Positions 49,333 to 58,286 of a stretch of DNA of 64,000 nucleotides are shown here, piece by piece. Within the stretch, counting starts at the first letter, position 1. Each line of letters begins with the position of its first letter. The stretch is from Streptomyces apocyni (GTDB taxonomy: Bacteria; Actinomycetota; Actinomycetes; Streptomycetales; Streptomycetaceae), in the NCBI RefSeq assembly GCF_009739465.1, contig NZ_WHOM01000066.1, positions 17,137 to 81,136 on the forward strand. The letters are read 5' to 3'. The position numbers and the translations under genes were made by a program. Below the pieces are notes generated by a model. The model was not told the DNA's origin. It saw nothing but the letters and a program-made list of their open reading frames with translations, and did not search any database.

Positions 49333-49878
49333 ATGCACTGCCCCTTCTGCAGGCACCCCGACAGCCGCGTCGTCGACAGTCGCACCACCGACGACGGGAC
49401 GTCGATCCGCAGGCGCCGACAGTGTCCCGACTGCTCCCGTCGTTTCACGACCGTGGAGACCTGCTCACTGATGGTGATCAAGCGATCCGGAGTCACCGAG
49501 CCCTTCAGTCGCACGAAGGTCATCAATGGCGTCCGCAAGGCATGCCAGGGTCGCCCGGTAACCGAGGACGCCCTCGCCCAGCTCGGCCAGCGCGTCGAGG
49601 AGGCGTTGCGTGCCACCGGAAGCGCCGAGCTGACCACCCACGACGTGGGCCTGGCCATACTCGGCCCCCTGCGGGAACTCGACCTGGTCGCGTACCTGCG
49701 CTTCGCGTCCGTGTACCGGGCGTTCGACTCACTTGAGGACTTCGACGCCGCCATCGCCGAGCTGCGCGAGCAGCGGGGGCCCACCGCCGACGTGGGCGGC
49801 GAAGGGCGGGCGGTCGACCGCGGGACGTCAGGGGCTGCCGAAGTCCCCGTACCCGTACCCGCCACCGCCGCCGACTGA
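49333..49878 (+). CDS. nrdR: Transcriptional repressor NrdR
   Basis: A 181-residue repressor of ribonucleotide reductase genes. The zinc ribbon has CPFC and CPDC (residues 3-6 and 31-34) with RRRRQ between. The ATP-cone domain covers about 47-137 and senses dATP/ATP. The last 40 residues are a Pro/Val/Ala-rich tail. ATG 49333 has AAGGAGGG eight bases upstream. It heads the nrdR-nrdJ operon; two candidate binding sites lie upstream, as expected for autoregulation. Confidence 0.96.
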   Translation: MHCPFCRHPDSRVVDSRTTDDGTSIRRRRQCPDCSRRFTTVETCSLMVIKRSGVTEPFSRTKVINGVRKACQGRPVTEDALAQLGQRVEEALRATGSAELTTHDVGLAILGPLRELDLVAYLRFASVYRAFDSLEDFDAAIAELREQRGPTADVGGEGRAVDRGTSGAAEVPVPVPATAAD

Positions 49879-50037
49879 CCGGCGGGCCGGTCCGTACGAC
49901 CCGTCTGGACCGGTCCTGCGGCGGCGATCCAAGACCTGCCGAGGGCGACGCGAGCGGCGTCCGAAGCATCAGACATACACCGTGCCAGGGAAGAACATGG
50001 CACTTCAGGGCGTTTTAGCCCGATACAGGGAGGCGGC

Positions 50038-52926
50038 ATGACAGAGACGGCGAGCGGCTCAGCGCGAGGTTCCCGGTCCAAGGGAACCAAGGCGAGCAAG
50101 GGCCTGCGTATCGAGCGCATTCACACCACCCCCGGCGTGCATCCGTACGACGAGGTGGAATGGGAGCGCCGTGACGTCGTCATGACCAACTGGCGCGACG
50201 GCTCGGTCAACTTCGAGCAGCGTGGCGTCGAGTTCCCCGACTTCTGGTCGGTGAACGCGGTCAACATCGTCACCAGCAAGTACTTCCGCGGCGCGGTAGG
50301 AACGCCGCAGCGGGAAACCGGTCTGAAGCAGCTGATCGACCGGATCGTGAAGACCTACCGCAAGGCTGGCGAGGAGCACGGCTACTTCGCCTCGCCCGCC
50401 GACGCCGAGATCTTCGAGCACGAGCTGGCGTACGCCCTCCTGCACCAGATCTTCAGCTTCAACTCCCCGGTGTGGTTCAACGTCGGTACGCCCCAGCCGC
50501 AGCAGGTGTCGGCCTGCTTCATCCTGGCCGTCGACGACTCCATGGAGTCGATCCTCGACTGGTACAAGGAAGAGGGCATGATCTTCAAGGGCGGCTCGGG
50601 GGCCGGCCTGAACCTCTCCCGTATCCGCTCCTCCAAGGAGCTCCTCTCCTCCGGTGGCAACGCCTCCGGGCCGGTCTCCTTCATGCGCGGCGCCGACGCC
50701 TCAGCCGGAACGATCAAGTCCGGTGGCGCGACGCGCCGCGCGGCCAAGATGGTCATCCTCGACGTCGACCACCCCGACATCGAGGGCTTCATCGAGACCA
50801 AGGTGAAGGAAGAGGAGAAGATCCGCGCCCTGCGTGACGCGGGCTTCGACATGGACCTGGGCGGCGACGACATCACGTCCGTCCAGTACCAGAACGCCAA
50901 CAACTCCGTCCGGGTGAACGACGAGTTCATGAAGGCCGTGGAGACCGGCTCCAAGTTCGGCCTGCGCGCCCGCATGACCGGTGACGTCATCGAAGAGGTC
51001 GAGGCCAAGTCCCTCTTCCGCAAGATGGCCGAGGCCGCCTGGGCCTGCGCCGACCCGGGCATCCAGTACGACGACACCATCAACGCCTGGCACACCTGCC
51101 CCGAGTCCGGCCGGATCAACGGCTCGAACCCGTGCAGCGAGTACATGCACCTGGACAACACCTCGTGCAACCTGGCCTCGCTGAACCTGATGAAGTTCCT
51201 CAAGGACGACGGCGAGGGCAACCAGTCCTTCGAGTCCGAGCGCTTCGCGAAGGTCGTCGAGCTGGTCATCACCGCGATGGACATCTCGATCTGCTTCGCG
51301 GACTTCCCGACCCAGAAGATCGGCGAGAACACCCGCGCCTACCGTCAGCTCGGCATCGGCTACGCCAACCTCGGCGCCCTGCTGATGGCCACCGGCCACG
51401 CCTACGACTCCGACGGCGGCCGTGCGCTGGCCGGCGCCATCACGTCGCTGATGACCGGCACCTCGTACAAGCGCTCCGCCGAACTCGCCGCGGTCGTCGG
51501 CCCGTACGACGGCTACGCCCGCAACGCGACGCCGCACAAGCGGGTCATGAAGCAGCACTCCGACGCCAACGCGCAGGCCGTCCGCATGGACGACCTGGAC
51601 GCGCCGGTCTGGGCCGCCGCCACGGAGGCCTGGCAGGACGTGCTCCGCCTCGGCGAGAAGAACGGCTTCCGTAACTCCCAGGCGTCCGTCATCGCCCCGA
51701 CCGGCACCATCGGTCTCGCGATGTCCTGTGACACCACCGGCCTTGAGCCCGACCTCGCGCTGGTCAAGTTCAAGAAGCTGGTCGGCGGCGGCTCGATGCA
51801 GATCGTCAACGGCACGGTGCCGCAGGCGCTGCGCCGCCTCGGCTACCAGCCGGAGCAGATCGAGGCGATCGTCGCCCACATCGCCGACCACGGCAACGTG
51901 ATCGACGCCCCCGGCCTCAAGCCGGAGCACTACGAGGTCTTCGACTGCGCCATGGGCGAGCGCTCCATCTCCGCGATGGGCCACGTCCGCATGATGGCCG
52001 CGATCCAGCCCTGGATCTCCGGCGCGCTCTCCAAGACGGTCAACCTCCCGGAGACCGCCACCGTCGAGGACGTCGAAGAGGTCTACTTCGAGGCGTGGAA
52101 GCTGGGCGTCAAGGCGCTCGCCATCTACCGCGACAACTGCAAGGTCGGCCAGCCGCTCTCCGCCAAGAAGAAGGAGGTGGAGACGGCCGAGATCGCCGAG
52201 AACACCGAGGGCAACCTGCGCGCGGCGGTCGAGAAGGTCGTCGAGTACCGCCCGGTCCGCAAGCGCCTCCCCAAGGGCCGTCCCGGCATCACCACCTCCT
52301 TCACGGTCGGCGGCGCCGAGGGCTACATGACCGCCAACTCCTACCCGGACGACGGTCTGGGCGAGGTTTTCCTGAAGATGTCCAAGCAGGGCTCGACCCT
52401 CGCGGGCATGATGGACGCCTTCTCCATCGCCGTCTCGGTCGGTCTGCAGTACGGCGTGCCGCTGGAGACGTACGTCTCGAAGTTCACCAACATGCGCTTC
52501 GAGCCGGCCGGCATGACGGACGACCCGGACGTGCGGATGGCGCAGTCGATCGTCGACTACATCTTCCGCCGACTGGCGCTGGACTTCCTGCCGTTCGAGA
52601 CCCGCTCGGCCCTGGGCATCCACTCCGCCGAAGAGCGTCAGCGGCACCTGGAGACCGGTTCGTACGAGCAGTCCATCGACGACGCCGACGCGGATGTCGA
52701 CATCGAGGGCCTGGCCCAGTCAGCGCCGCGCCACCGGGAGCCGCAGGCCGTCGCCGCGCAGCCGACGGAGGCCGTGCAGGAGGCGCACACCTCGGCCGAG
52801 CTCGTCGAGATGCAGCTCGGCATCAGCGCTGACGCACCGCTGTGCTTCTCCTGCGGTACGAAGATGCAGCGGGCCGGGTCCTGCTACATCTGCGAGGGCT
52901 GTGGCTCGACCAGCGGTTGCAGCTGA
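50038..52926 (+). CDS. nrdJ: Adenosylcobalamin-dependent (class II) ribonucleotide reductase NrdJ
   Basis: A 962-residue vitamin B12-dependent reductase that makes dNDPs without needing oxygen. The active-site region includes VSACFILAVDDSM, GGSGAGLNLSRIRS, NPCSEYMHLDNTSCNLASLNL and APTGTIGLAMSCDTTG. The C-terminal zinc-binding tail is CFSCGTKMQ and CYICEGCGS. Length is usual for the actinobacterial form. GGGAGG precedes ATG 50038. It lies 160 bases after nrdR and ends in a strong terminator. Confidence 0.97.
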   Translation: MTETASGSARGSRSKGTKASKGLRIERIHTTPGVHPYDEVEWERRDVVMTNWRDGSVNFEQRGVEFPDFWSVNAVNIVTSKYFRGAVGTPQRETGLKQLIDRIVKTYRKAGEEHGYFASPADAEIFEHELAYALLHQIFSFNSPVWFNVGTPQPQQVSACFILAVDDSMESILDWYKEEGMIFKGGSGAGLNLSRIRSSKELLSSGGNASGPVSFMRGADASAGTIKSGGATRRAAKMVILDVDHPDIEGFIETKVKEEEKIRALRDAGFDMDLGGDDITSVQYQNANNSVRVNDEFMKAVETGSKFGLRARMTGDVIEEVEAKSLFRKMAEAAWACADPGIQYDDTINAWHTCPESGRINGSNPCSEYMHLDNTSCNLASLNLMKFLKDDGEGNQSFESERFAKVVELVITAMDISICFADFPTQKIGENTRAYRQLGIGYANLGALLMATGHAYDSDGGRALAGAITSLMTGTSYKRSAELAAVVGPYDGYARNATPHKRVMKQHSDANAQAVRMDDLDAPVWAAATEAWQDVLRLGEKNGFRNSQASVIAPTGTIGLAMSCDTTGLEPDLALVKFKKLVGGGSMQIVNGTVPQALRRLGYQPEQIEAIVAHIADHGNVIDAPGLKPEHYEVFDCAMGERSISAMGHVRMMAAIQPWISGALSKTVNLPETATVEDVEEVYFEAWKLGVKALAIYRDNCKVGQPLSAKKKEVETAEIAENTEGNLRAAVEKVVEYRPVRKRLPKGRPGITTSFTVGGAEGYMTANSYPDDGLGEVFLKMSKQGSTLAGMMDAFSIAVSVGLQYGVPLETYVSKFTNMRFEPAGMTDDPDVRMAQSIVDYIFRRLALDFLPFETRSALGIHSAEERQRHLETGSYEQSIDDADADVDIEGLAQSAPRHREPQAVAAQPTEAVQEAHTSAELVEMQLGISADAPLCFSCGTKMQRAGSCYICEGCGSTSGCS

Positions 52927-52962
52927 CCTGACCAGCAGGTGAGCACGTGAGCAGGTGAGCAG

Positions 52963-53004
52963 ATGATGACGGGGATCGGCCGCGAGGCCGGTCCCCTTCA
53001 TCAT
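52963..53004 (+). terminator. Terminator of nrdR-nrdJ
   Basis: A 19-bp stem with two mismatches (ATGATGACGGGGATCGGCC with GGCCGGTCCCCTTCATCAT) and a GCGA tetraloop, 36 bases past the nrdJ stop. Three GTGAGCA-type direct repeats (52939-52960) come before it. Confidence 0.85.
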
Positions 53005-53031
53005 GCCCGCTGGCGTCATGCCCGCTGGGCC

Positions 53032-53556
53032 TCAGACGCCGCCCATCAGCCGGGCGAACGCCACCGGGTCGGCGTCGAAGCCGCGGAAGATCTCGTGGAA
53101 CTCCCAGCCTCCCGAGCCGGTCCGGGTGAACTTCGCGACGGTCGCCGACGACGCGGAGGCCAGGTCGGTGAAGTCGCGTAGCAACAGCTCGTGGTAGGCC
53201 TCACGCACGCGTACCCCGACGTTCGCGACGTCGCCGAAGGTCTTCTCCGGCCTGTGCTGCTGAATGACCACGCCGACCACCACCAGGGTGTACGCCGACG
53301 CCAGTCGGTTCAGCTCCAGCGTCATGACCTCGTCGTAGCCCAGGCCCTGGCCCGTTCTACTCGTACGCGCGAGGTTGATCGTGCCGTCCGGGGACCGGCT
53401 GTCGAGATGCACCAGGTATCCGGGCCGGTCAGCAGGGTCGTCCGCGCGGTAGGTCGCGGCGACGATGTCGAGGTGGTGGGCCGGTGTGCCAGCGGCACTC
53501 GGGTCCCACTTGAGGCCTACTTCGATCTTCCCCTGCCCCACACTGAGACCGCTCAT
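53032..53556 (-). CDS. TerD family stress-response protein
   Basis: A 174-residue protein. The N-terminal VGQGKIEVGLKWDP is the TerD calcium-binding domain start; HLDIVAATY, TINLARTSRTGQGLGYDEVMTLEL and FTRTGSGGWEFHEIFRGFDADP are further family pieces. TerD proteins are linked to tellurite and membrane stress; many paralogues occur in Streptomyces. Only some of the acidic Ca-binding residues are in view. ATG 53556 has GAGGGGGAAG upstream. It is divergent from the next gene. Confidence 0.9.
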   Translation of the reverse strand: MSGLSVGQGKIEVGLKWDPSAAGTPAHHLDIVAATYRADDPADRPGYLVHLDSRSPDGTINLARTSRTGQGLGYDEVMTLELNRLASAYTLVVVGVVIQQHRPEKTFGDVANVGVRVREAYHELLLRDFTDLASASSATVAKFTRTGSGGWEFHEIFRGFDADPVAFARLMGGV

Positions 53557-53693
53557 CGGGCTTCCCCCTCCGCAGAACCACACCGCTGCGCCAGCACACG
53601 GCTTTCTCTGATGAGACACGCTACGCCGCACGACTGACAAGGGAGCGGTCTTGCACGGTACTTCGGCGATCTGGCGCACCGTACGATGGCGCG

Positions 53694-54299
53694 GTGCTGG
53701 TCAAGTGGATTCGCTGCACTGTTGGGGACCGCCGTGGTTTCGAGCGGGGGCAGCGGAAATGGGCGGGGCTTCTCGGGGAGCCGGGGTTCAGAGGACAGGG
53801 CGGTGGGTGGAGCCGGGGGCGGCCGGACATCGCCCATGTTTTCGCCTTCTGGGAGAGCCGGGCGTTCTACGACTCCTTCATGGCGCGCTCACACGATCGG
53901 CTCCATGCCGCCCAGGTTGGGACGTACAAGGACATACAGGTCAAGCTCTTCGATTACCGCTTCGATGTGAAGACGGGCTTCGAACCGCGATTCACGGGTG
54001 TGGACGTGGTCCGGGTGGCGCACTGCCGCGTCCACGAGGAGCGGGTGGAGCACTACGCCCTGATGCAGGAGAAGGTCTGGAATCCGGCGATGGCGGGGTC
54101 GCCGGGCATGGTCCGTGGGCTGTTCGGCGAGGCGCCGGGGCACGAGTTCCTGGTGCTCTCGATGTGGGACTCGGCCGCCGAGTACGGCAAATACCGCGCT
54201 GAGCGCGTGGAGCGGCTGACGCTGCGGGCCCAGACGGCGACCGATGTGGCGGCGCTGACGGGGGACATCGTCCAGCTCGAGCCGTCGTGGACGGTGTGA
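53694..54299 (+). CDS. YdbC family protein (dimeric alpha-beta barrel)
   Basis: A 201-residue protein starting MLVKWIRCTV, like Bacillus YdbC (DUF4937). Two ferredoxin-like halves are suggested by VFAFWESRAFYDSFM and FLVLSMWDSAAEYGKYR, which match the antibiotic-biosynthesis monooxygenase-type fold. No cofactor residues are evident and the function is unknown. GTG 53694 is the likely start; the ribosome site is weak. The next gene starts 39 bases later on the same strand. Confidence 0.82.
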   Translation: MLVKWIRCTVGDRRGFERGQRKWAGLLGEPGFRGQGGGWSRGRPDIAHVFAFWESRAFYDSFMARSHDRLHAAQVGTYKDIQVKLFDYRFDVKTGFEPRFTGVDVVRVAHCRVHEERVEHYALMQEKVWNPAMAGSPGMVRGLFGEAPGHEFLVLSMWDSAAEYGKYRAERVERLTLRAQTATDVAALTGDIVQLEPSWTV

Positions 54300-54338
54300 G
54301 CCAGCGCGGTGGGGCGCGGCGCGATCTAGGGTTTCCGC

Positions 54339-54998
54339 ATGGCACGACCTCGGCGCATCGTCCTCGTCCGGCACGGGCAGTCCGTCGGCAACGTCGACGA
54401 CTCGGTGTACGAACGCGAACCTGACCATGCGCTGCGGCTCACCGACCTGGGGTGGGCGCAGGCCGAGGCGATCGGGAAGCGGCTGCGCGAGCAGTTTGAC
54501 GGCGAGCGCGTGAGCGTCTATGTGTCGCCCTACCGGCGTACGCACGAGACCTTCCGTGCGTTCCACCTCCCGCCGGAACAGGTGCGGGTCAGGGAGGAGC
54601 CACGGCTTCGCGAGCAGGACTGGGGGAACTGGCAGGACCGCGACGATGTGCGGCTGCAAAAGGCGTACCGGGACGCGTACGGGCACTTCTTCTACCGCTT
54701 CGCGCAGGGTGAGTCGGGCGCCGACGTGTACGACCGGGTGGGGGCGTTTCTGGAGAGCCTGCACCGGAGTTTCGAGGCCCCCGACCATCCGCCGAACGTT
54801 CTGCTGGTCACGCATGGGCTGACCATGAGGCTCTTCTGTATGCGCTGGTTCCACTGGACGGTCGCGGAGTTCGAGGCGCTGTCCAACCCGGGCAACGCCG
54901 AGGTGCGGATGCTGCTCATCGGGGAGGACGGGCGGTACACCCTGGACCGGCCGTTCGTACGGTGGCGCGAGCCTGAGACGTATGACCAGACCCGCTAG
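54339..54998 (+). CDS. Histidine phosphatase family protein
   Basis: A 219-residue phosphoglycerate mutase-like enzyme. The catalytic RHG is at residues 11-13 (LVRHGQS), with SPYRRTHET (second Arg), the acid/base Glu in REEPRLREQDWG and the second His in VTHGLTM near 163. A broad phosphatase role is expected; the substrate cannot be named. Followed after 12 bases by an ADP-ribosylglycohydrolase gene, so the two may be co-transcribed. Confidence 0.93.
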   Translation: MARPRRIVLVRHGQSVGNVDDSVYEREPDHALRLTDLGWAQAEAIGKRLREQFDGERVSVYVSPYRRTHETFRAFHLPPEQVRVREEPRLREQDWGNWQDRDDVRLQKAYRDAYGHFFYRFAQGESGADVYDRVGAFLESLHRSFEAPDHPPNVLLVTHGLTMRLFCMRWFHWTVAEFEALSNPGNAEVRMLLIGEDGRYTLDRPFVRWREPETYDQTR

Positions 54999-55010
54999 AG
55001 TGGCAGGGCG

Positions 55011-55928
55011 ATGATCGCTGACTCGTCTTCTGACCCGCGCCTTGAGCGTGCCCTGGCCAGCCTGCGCGGGCTGGCGGTGGGGGATGCCCTCGGGGCCCAG
55101 TTCTTTGTGCCCGCGAACTACCCGCTGCTGAAGCGGCGGGAGGTACCACCAGGGCCCTGGCCGTGGACCGACGACACCGAGATGGCGTCCTCCGTGCTGT
55201 CCGTCCTCGCCCGTCACGGCCGCATCGACCAGGACGCCCTGGCGCGGTCGTTCGCCACGCATCATGACGAGGGCCGGGGCTACGGTCCCGCCGTGAGCCG
55301 ACTGCTTCAGTCGCTCGAGGGCGGTGGGGACTGGCGACAGCTCGCCTCCGCGATGTTCAAGGGGCAGGGGTCGTGGGGGAACGGCGCCGCGATGCGGGTC
55401 GCCCCGCTGGGCGCCTGGTACGCGGACGACCCGGAGCAGGCCACGCACCAGGCGGAGATCTCCGCGTATCCCACGCACCAGCACCGTGAGGGCGTCGTGG
55501 GCTCCATGGCGGTGGCGGCGGCCGCGGCGCTGGCGGCCGCGCCGAGCGGACCGCCCACGCCCGAGGCGCTGCTGGACGGGGTGATCGCGCTGATTCCGCG
55601 CAGCGCCGTGGGCGCGGCCCTGCGGCGGGCCCGGGACATGCTCGACTACGGCGACGCGACGACGGTCGCCGCCGTACTCGGCTGCGGCCGCCGTACCTCC
55701 GCGCATGACACCGTGCCGTTCGCCCTGTGGTCGGCGGCGAGGGGCCTGGGAGACTTCCAGCGGGCCTTCTGGGTGACCGCCCAGGTGGGCGGCGACATGG
55801 ACACCACCTGCGCCATCGTGGGCGGCGTGGTGGCGTCGGGGCGCGGCGGGCTGGGCTCGGAGCCGCCTGAGCTGTGGCGGGAACGCACCGAGAAGCTGCC
55901 CGACTGGATTCCGGTCGAGGTGGGCTGA
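55011..55928 (+). CDS. ADP-ribosylglycohydrolase family protein
   Basis: A 305-residue DraG-like hydrolase. The dinuclear Mg site is given by WTDDTEMAS (near 57) and VGGDMDTTCAIVGG (near 260), the two family signatures. LRGLAVGDALG at residues 14-24 is the conserved opening. It removes ADP-ribose from protein or DNA; the partner transferase is not in the window. ATG 55011 lies 12 bases after the previous stop, so translation is probably coupled. Confidence 0.94.
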   Translation: MIADSSSDPRLERALASLRGLAVGDALGAQFFVPANYPLLKRREVPPGPWPWTDDTEMASSVLSVLARHGRIDQDALARSFATHHDEGRGYGPAVSRLLQSLEGGGDWRQLASAMFKGQGSWGNGAAMRVAPLGAWYADDPEQATHQAEISAYPTHQHREGVVGSMAVAAAAALAAAPSGPPTPEALLDGVIALIPRSAVGAALRRARDMLDYGDATTVAAVLGCGRRTSAHDTVPFALWSAARGLGDFQRAFWVTAQVGGDMDTTCAIVGGVVASGRGGLGSEPPELWRERTEKLPDWIPVEVG

Positions 55929-55952
55929 CGGACCGAGTGATCGATGATCTCC

Positions 55953-55981
55953 CCTATGGTCATGTTCATGAAGAACATAGG
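55953..55981 (+). promoter_or_regulatory. Nested inverted repeats before the PQQ-propeller lipoprotein gene
   Basis: ATGTTC-ATGAA-GAACAT (55962-55978) lies inside CCTATG ... CATAGG (55953-55981), both perfect. The site touches the GGAGGGGG ribosome site of the downstream gene. It could be an operator or an RNA hairpin that masks the ribosome site. Confidence 0.5.
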
Positions 55982-55993
55982 AGGGGGATCTCG

Positions 55994-57334
55994 GTGAGGT
56001 TCGTACGGGCAGGCGGACGGGCATATGGACGGTCATCCAGGGGCGGCGTGGTCCTGACCACCGCCCTTGCGGCGGCCCTTGTGCTCACCGCGTGCGGGGG
56101 GTCGGACGGCGATGAATCGAGTCCAGGGAAGAGCGGTGACCCGAAAGCCGCGGGTAAGCCCCCCGCCGCGGCCGAACCCGAGATCCGGGAATTCGACGCG
56201 CCGCTGCGCTTCTCGGTGGACAAGCCCATCTCCCTGCCTGGTTCCGCGGGGGAGGGGAAGGTCTCCCTTGGCGGACTGCAACACCCCCTGCCGGTGACGC
56301 TCCACAAGGGAGTCGCCTTCATCGCCCGGCCCGATGGCATGGAGGTATTCAACGGCTACCGGGCCAGCGACCCGGTGATGATCACACCGGAGCACGAACC
56401 CCTCGTCAGGATCGAGGACCTGGGCCCCCTGGTCGGCGGAAACCCGGCCGAGGCTCCGGTGATCGCCGAGCACGGCGGCAAGACGTTCGCCCTGAGCAGC
56501 TTGGTCGCGAGTGTGCCGGGGTCCGGGACTACCAAGGGACACCAGGTGGTGGAACTCATCGCCGTCGATACCGCTCAGGCGACCAAGGCCTGGTCGGTGG
56601 AGATCGAACTGGGCGAGCGCCACTACTCGGCTGACGAGGACGAGACCGAGGTGGTCGGCTACAGCGGCGACATGGTCGTGGTGTACGCGCAGAGCCAGGT
56701 CTTCGGCGTGGACCTGGGCAGTCACCAGAAGGTATGGGCCGCGAAGGGCACGTACGCCAAGGCTCCCGTGCTGGTCGGGGACACTGTGGTCGCCGAGACC
56801 ACGGGAATGAGCGAGGGCCGTCCGGTGGGCCTGAGCCTGTCCGACGGACGGCAGAAGTGGACCATGGAATCCGTCAGTCCGGACGGGCTGGCCGTGGCGG
56901 GGAAGGCCACCGTGATGGTGTCTGGCTACGACAGCGAGGCCCAGGGACGCCGCGGTCTGCTGGTCGACGCGGCGACCGGCAAGCGGGTGCGCGCGTACGA
57001 GGGCAGGATGCGGGCCGAGGGCTGCGCCTACGACGGGGTGTCCACGACTGTCTGCGGCGACGGGGGCTCGGCGGTGGCCTACGACTCCCAGACGGGCGAG
57101 GCCCGCTGGACTCTGCCCGACGATGCCCAGGGCCGGGTGGCGCCCAAGGTGACCCTGGTGCGCGAGGGGTTGGTGTACGGAACCACCGAGAACGGTCCCG
57201 TCGTCATCGACGCGATGACCGGCAAGGACAAGGAAGCCCAGCCGGGCGTCGCGCCCTATGTCACCGATGGGTACGTCGGGATCGGCCTGGCCGAGGAGGA
57301 CAAGGCGGTGACGGCCTACCGTACGGCGGGCTGA
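55994..57334 (+). CDS. Lipoprotein with PQQ-like beta-propeller
   Basis: A 446-residue predicted lipoprotein. The signal ends in LVLTAC with Cys34, followed by a disordered linker. Propeller blades of the outer-membrane-protein-B/PQQ type are seen as VVVYAQSQVFGVDLGSHQKVWA, VGLSLSDGRQKWTMESVSPDG, AVAYDSQTGEARWTLP and VIDAMTGKDKEAQP. Such proteins act as scaffolds on the cell surface. Cys in EGCAYDGVSTTVCGDGG may form a disulfide. GTG 55994 has GGAGGGGG upstream; upstream in-frame codons overlap the preceding gene. Confidence 0.88.
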   Translation: MRFVRAGGRAYGRSSRGGVVLTTALAAALVLTACGGSDGDESSPGKSGDPKAAGKPPAAAEPEIREFDAPLRFSVDKPISLPGSAGEGKVSLGGLQHPLPVTLHKGVAFIARPDGMEVFNGYRASDPVMITPEHEPLVRIEDLGPLVGGNPAEAPVIAEHGGKTFALSSLVASVPGSGTTKGHQVVELIAVDTAQATKAWSVEIELGERHYSADEDETEVVGYSGDMVVVYAQSQVFGVDLGSHQKVWAAKGTYAKAPVLVGDTVVAETTGMSEGRPVGLSLSDGRQKWTMESVSPDGLAVAGKATVMVSGYDSEAQGRRGLLVDAATGKRVRAYEGRMRAEGCAYDGVSTTVCGDGGSAVAYDSQTGEARWTLPDDAQGRVAPKVTLVREGLVYGTTENGPVVIDAMTGKDKEAQPGVAPYVTDGYVGIGLAEEDKAVTAYRTAG

Positions 57335-57518
57335 TGATGGGCTGGCGGCGGGCTGGCGGCGGGCTGAAGACGGGCGACGGCGGGGCGTACGGCGCCCGTC
57401 GGGGGCGTACGGGAGCGCGTACCGCACCGCGGTATGTGGGAGCGAACGGCCGAAGTTGACAGGTCAGCGCCCCCCGGGGTGTCGCTTGAGCTTCTAGCGG
57501 CGTACCCTTGCTGGCGCC

Positions 57519-58217
57519 ATGCCGTACGAAGCACCCACCCACACCGTCGAGCGCTCCCTTCGCGCCACCACCGGAGCCAAGGTCATCGCTGGTGTCGACG
57601 AGGTCGGGCGAGGTGCGTGGGCGGGCCCGGTCACCGTCTGCGCGGCGATCACCGGGCTGCGTAGGCCGCCCGAGGGGCTCACCGACTCCAAGTTGCTCAC
57701 CGTGAAGCGGCGCAACGAACTGGCCGAGGTGCTGACGGGCTGGGTCACCGCCCACGCGCTCGGCCACGCCTCCCCGGAGGAGATCGATGCTCTGGGGATG
57801 ACGGCCGCCCTGCGGCTCGCCGCGGAGCGCGCTCTTGAGGCCCTGCCGGTACGACCGGACGCGGTGATCCTCGACGGCAAGCATGACTACCTCGGTGCCC
57901 CCTGGCGGGTCCGTACGGTGATCAAGGGGGACCAGTCCTGCGTCGCGGTGGCCGCCGCCTCAGTGATCGCCAAGGTCCGCCGTGACGCCATGATGGCCGA
58001 ACTGGGTGTCGAGCACGCGGACTTCGCGTTCGCGGCCAACGCCGGATACCCATCTCCGGTGCACAAGTCGGCACTTGAGGAGCAGGGGCCGACTCCGTAC
58101 CACCGGCTCTCCTGGTCGTACCTCGACGGGATGCCGCGGTGGCGGCATCTCAAGAAGACGCGCGTGCCAGTCGGAGCCGGTCCGGAAATCGAGGGGCAAC
58201 TCGGCTTCGATTTCTGA
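57519..58217 (+). CDS. rnhB: Ribonuclease HII
   Basis: A 232-residue enzyme that excises ribonucleotides from RNA:DNA hybrids. GVDEVGRGAWAGPV gives catalytic Asp27 and Glu28, and DAVILDGKHDYL and VAAASVIAKVRRDAMM hold the remaining acidic site. The C-terminal extension (VGAGPEIEGQLGFDF) is usual in actinobacteria. It works with nrdJ-type nucleotide supply and repair genes nearby only in a general sense. ATG 57519 starts the family N-terminus. Confidence 0.96.
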   Translation: MPYEAPTHTVERSLRATTGAKVIAGVDEVGRGAWAGPVTVCAAITGLRRPPEGLTDSKLLTVKRRNELAEVLTGWVTAHALGHASPEEIDALGMTAALRLAAERALEALPVRPDAVILDGKHDYLGAPWRVRTVIKGDQSCVAVAAASVIAKVRRDAMMAELGVEHADFAFAANAGYPSPVHKSALEEQGPTPYHRLSWSYLDGMPRWRHLKKTRVPVGAGPEIEGQLGFDF

Positions 58218-58286
58218 CACTATGCCGGTCGCACGTATGTGCCACCCGCTGGTGCGGTTCGCACCGGCGTTTGATAGACAACCTTC

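Noticed and set aside
50701..52647. 648-codon open frame on the minus strand opposite nrdJ
   Set aside because: It mirrors the nrdJ codon pattern, has no ribosome site or domain, and is a typical G+C-rich antisense shadow.
53889..56036. 715-codon minus-strand frame over the YdbC, phosphatase and ADP-ribosylglycohydrolase genes
   Set aside because: Pro/Arg/His-rich shadow spanning three well-supported plus-strand genes.
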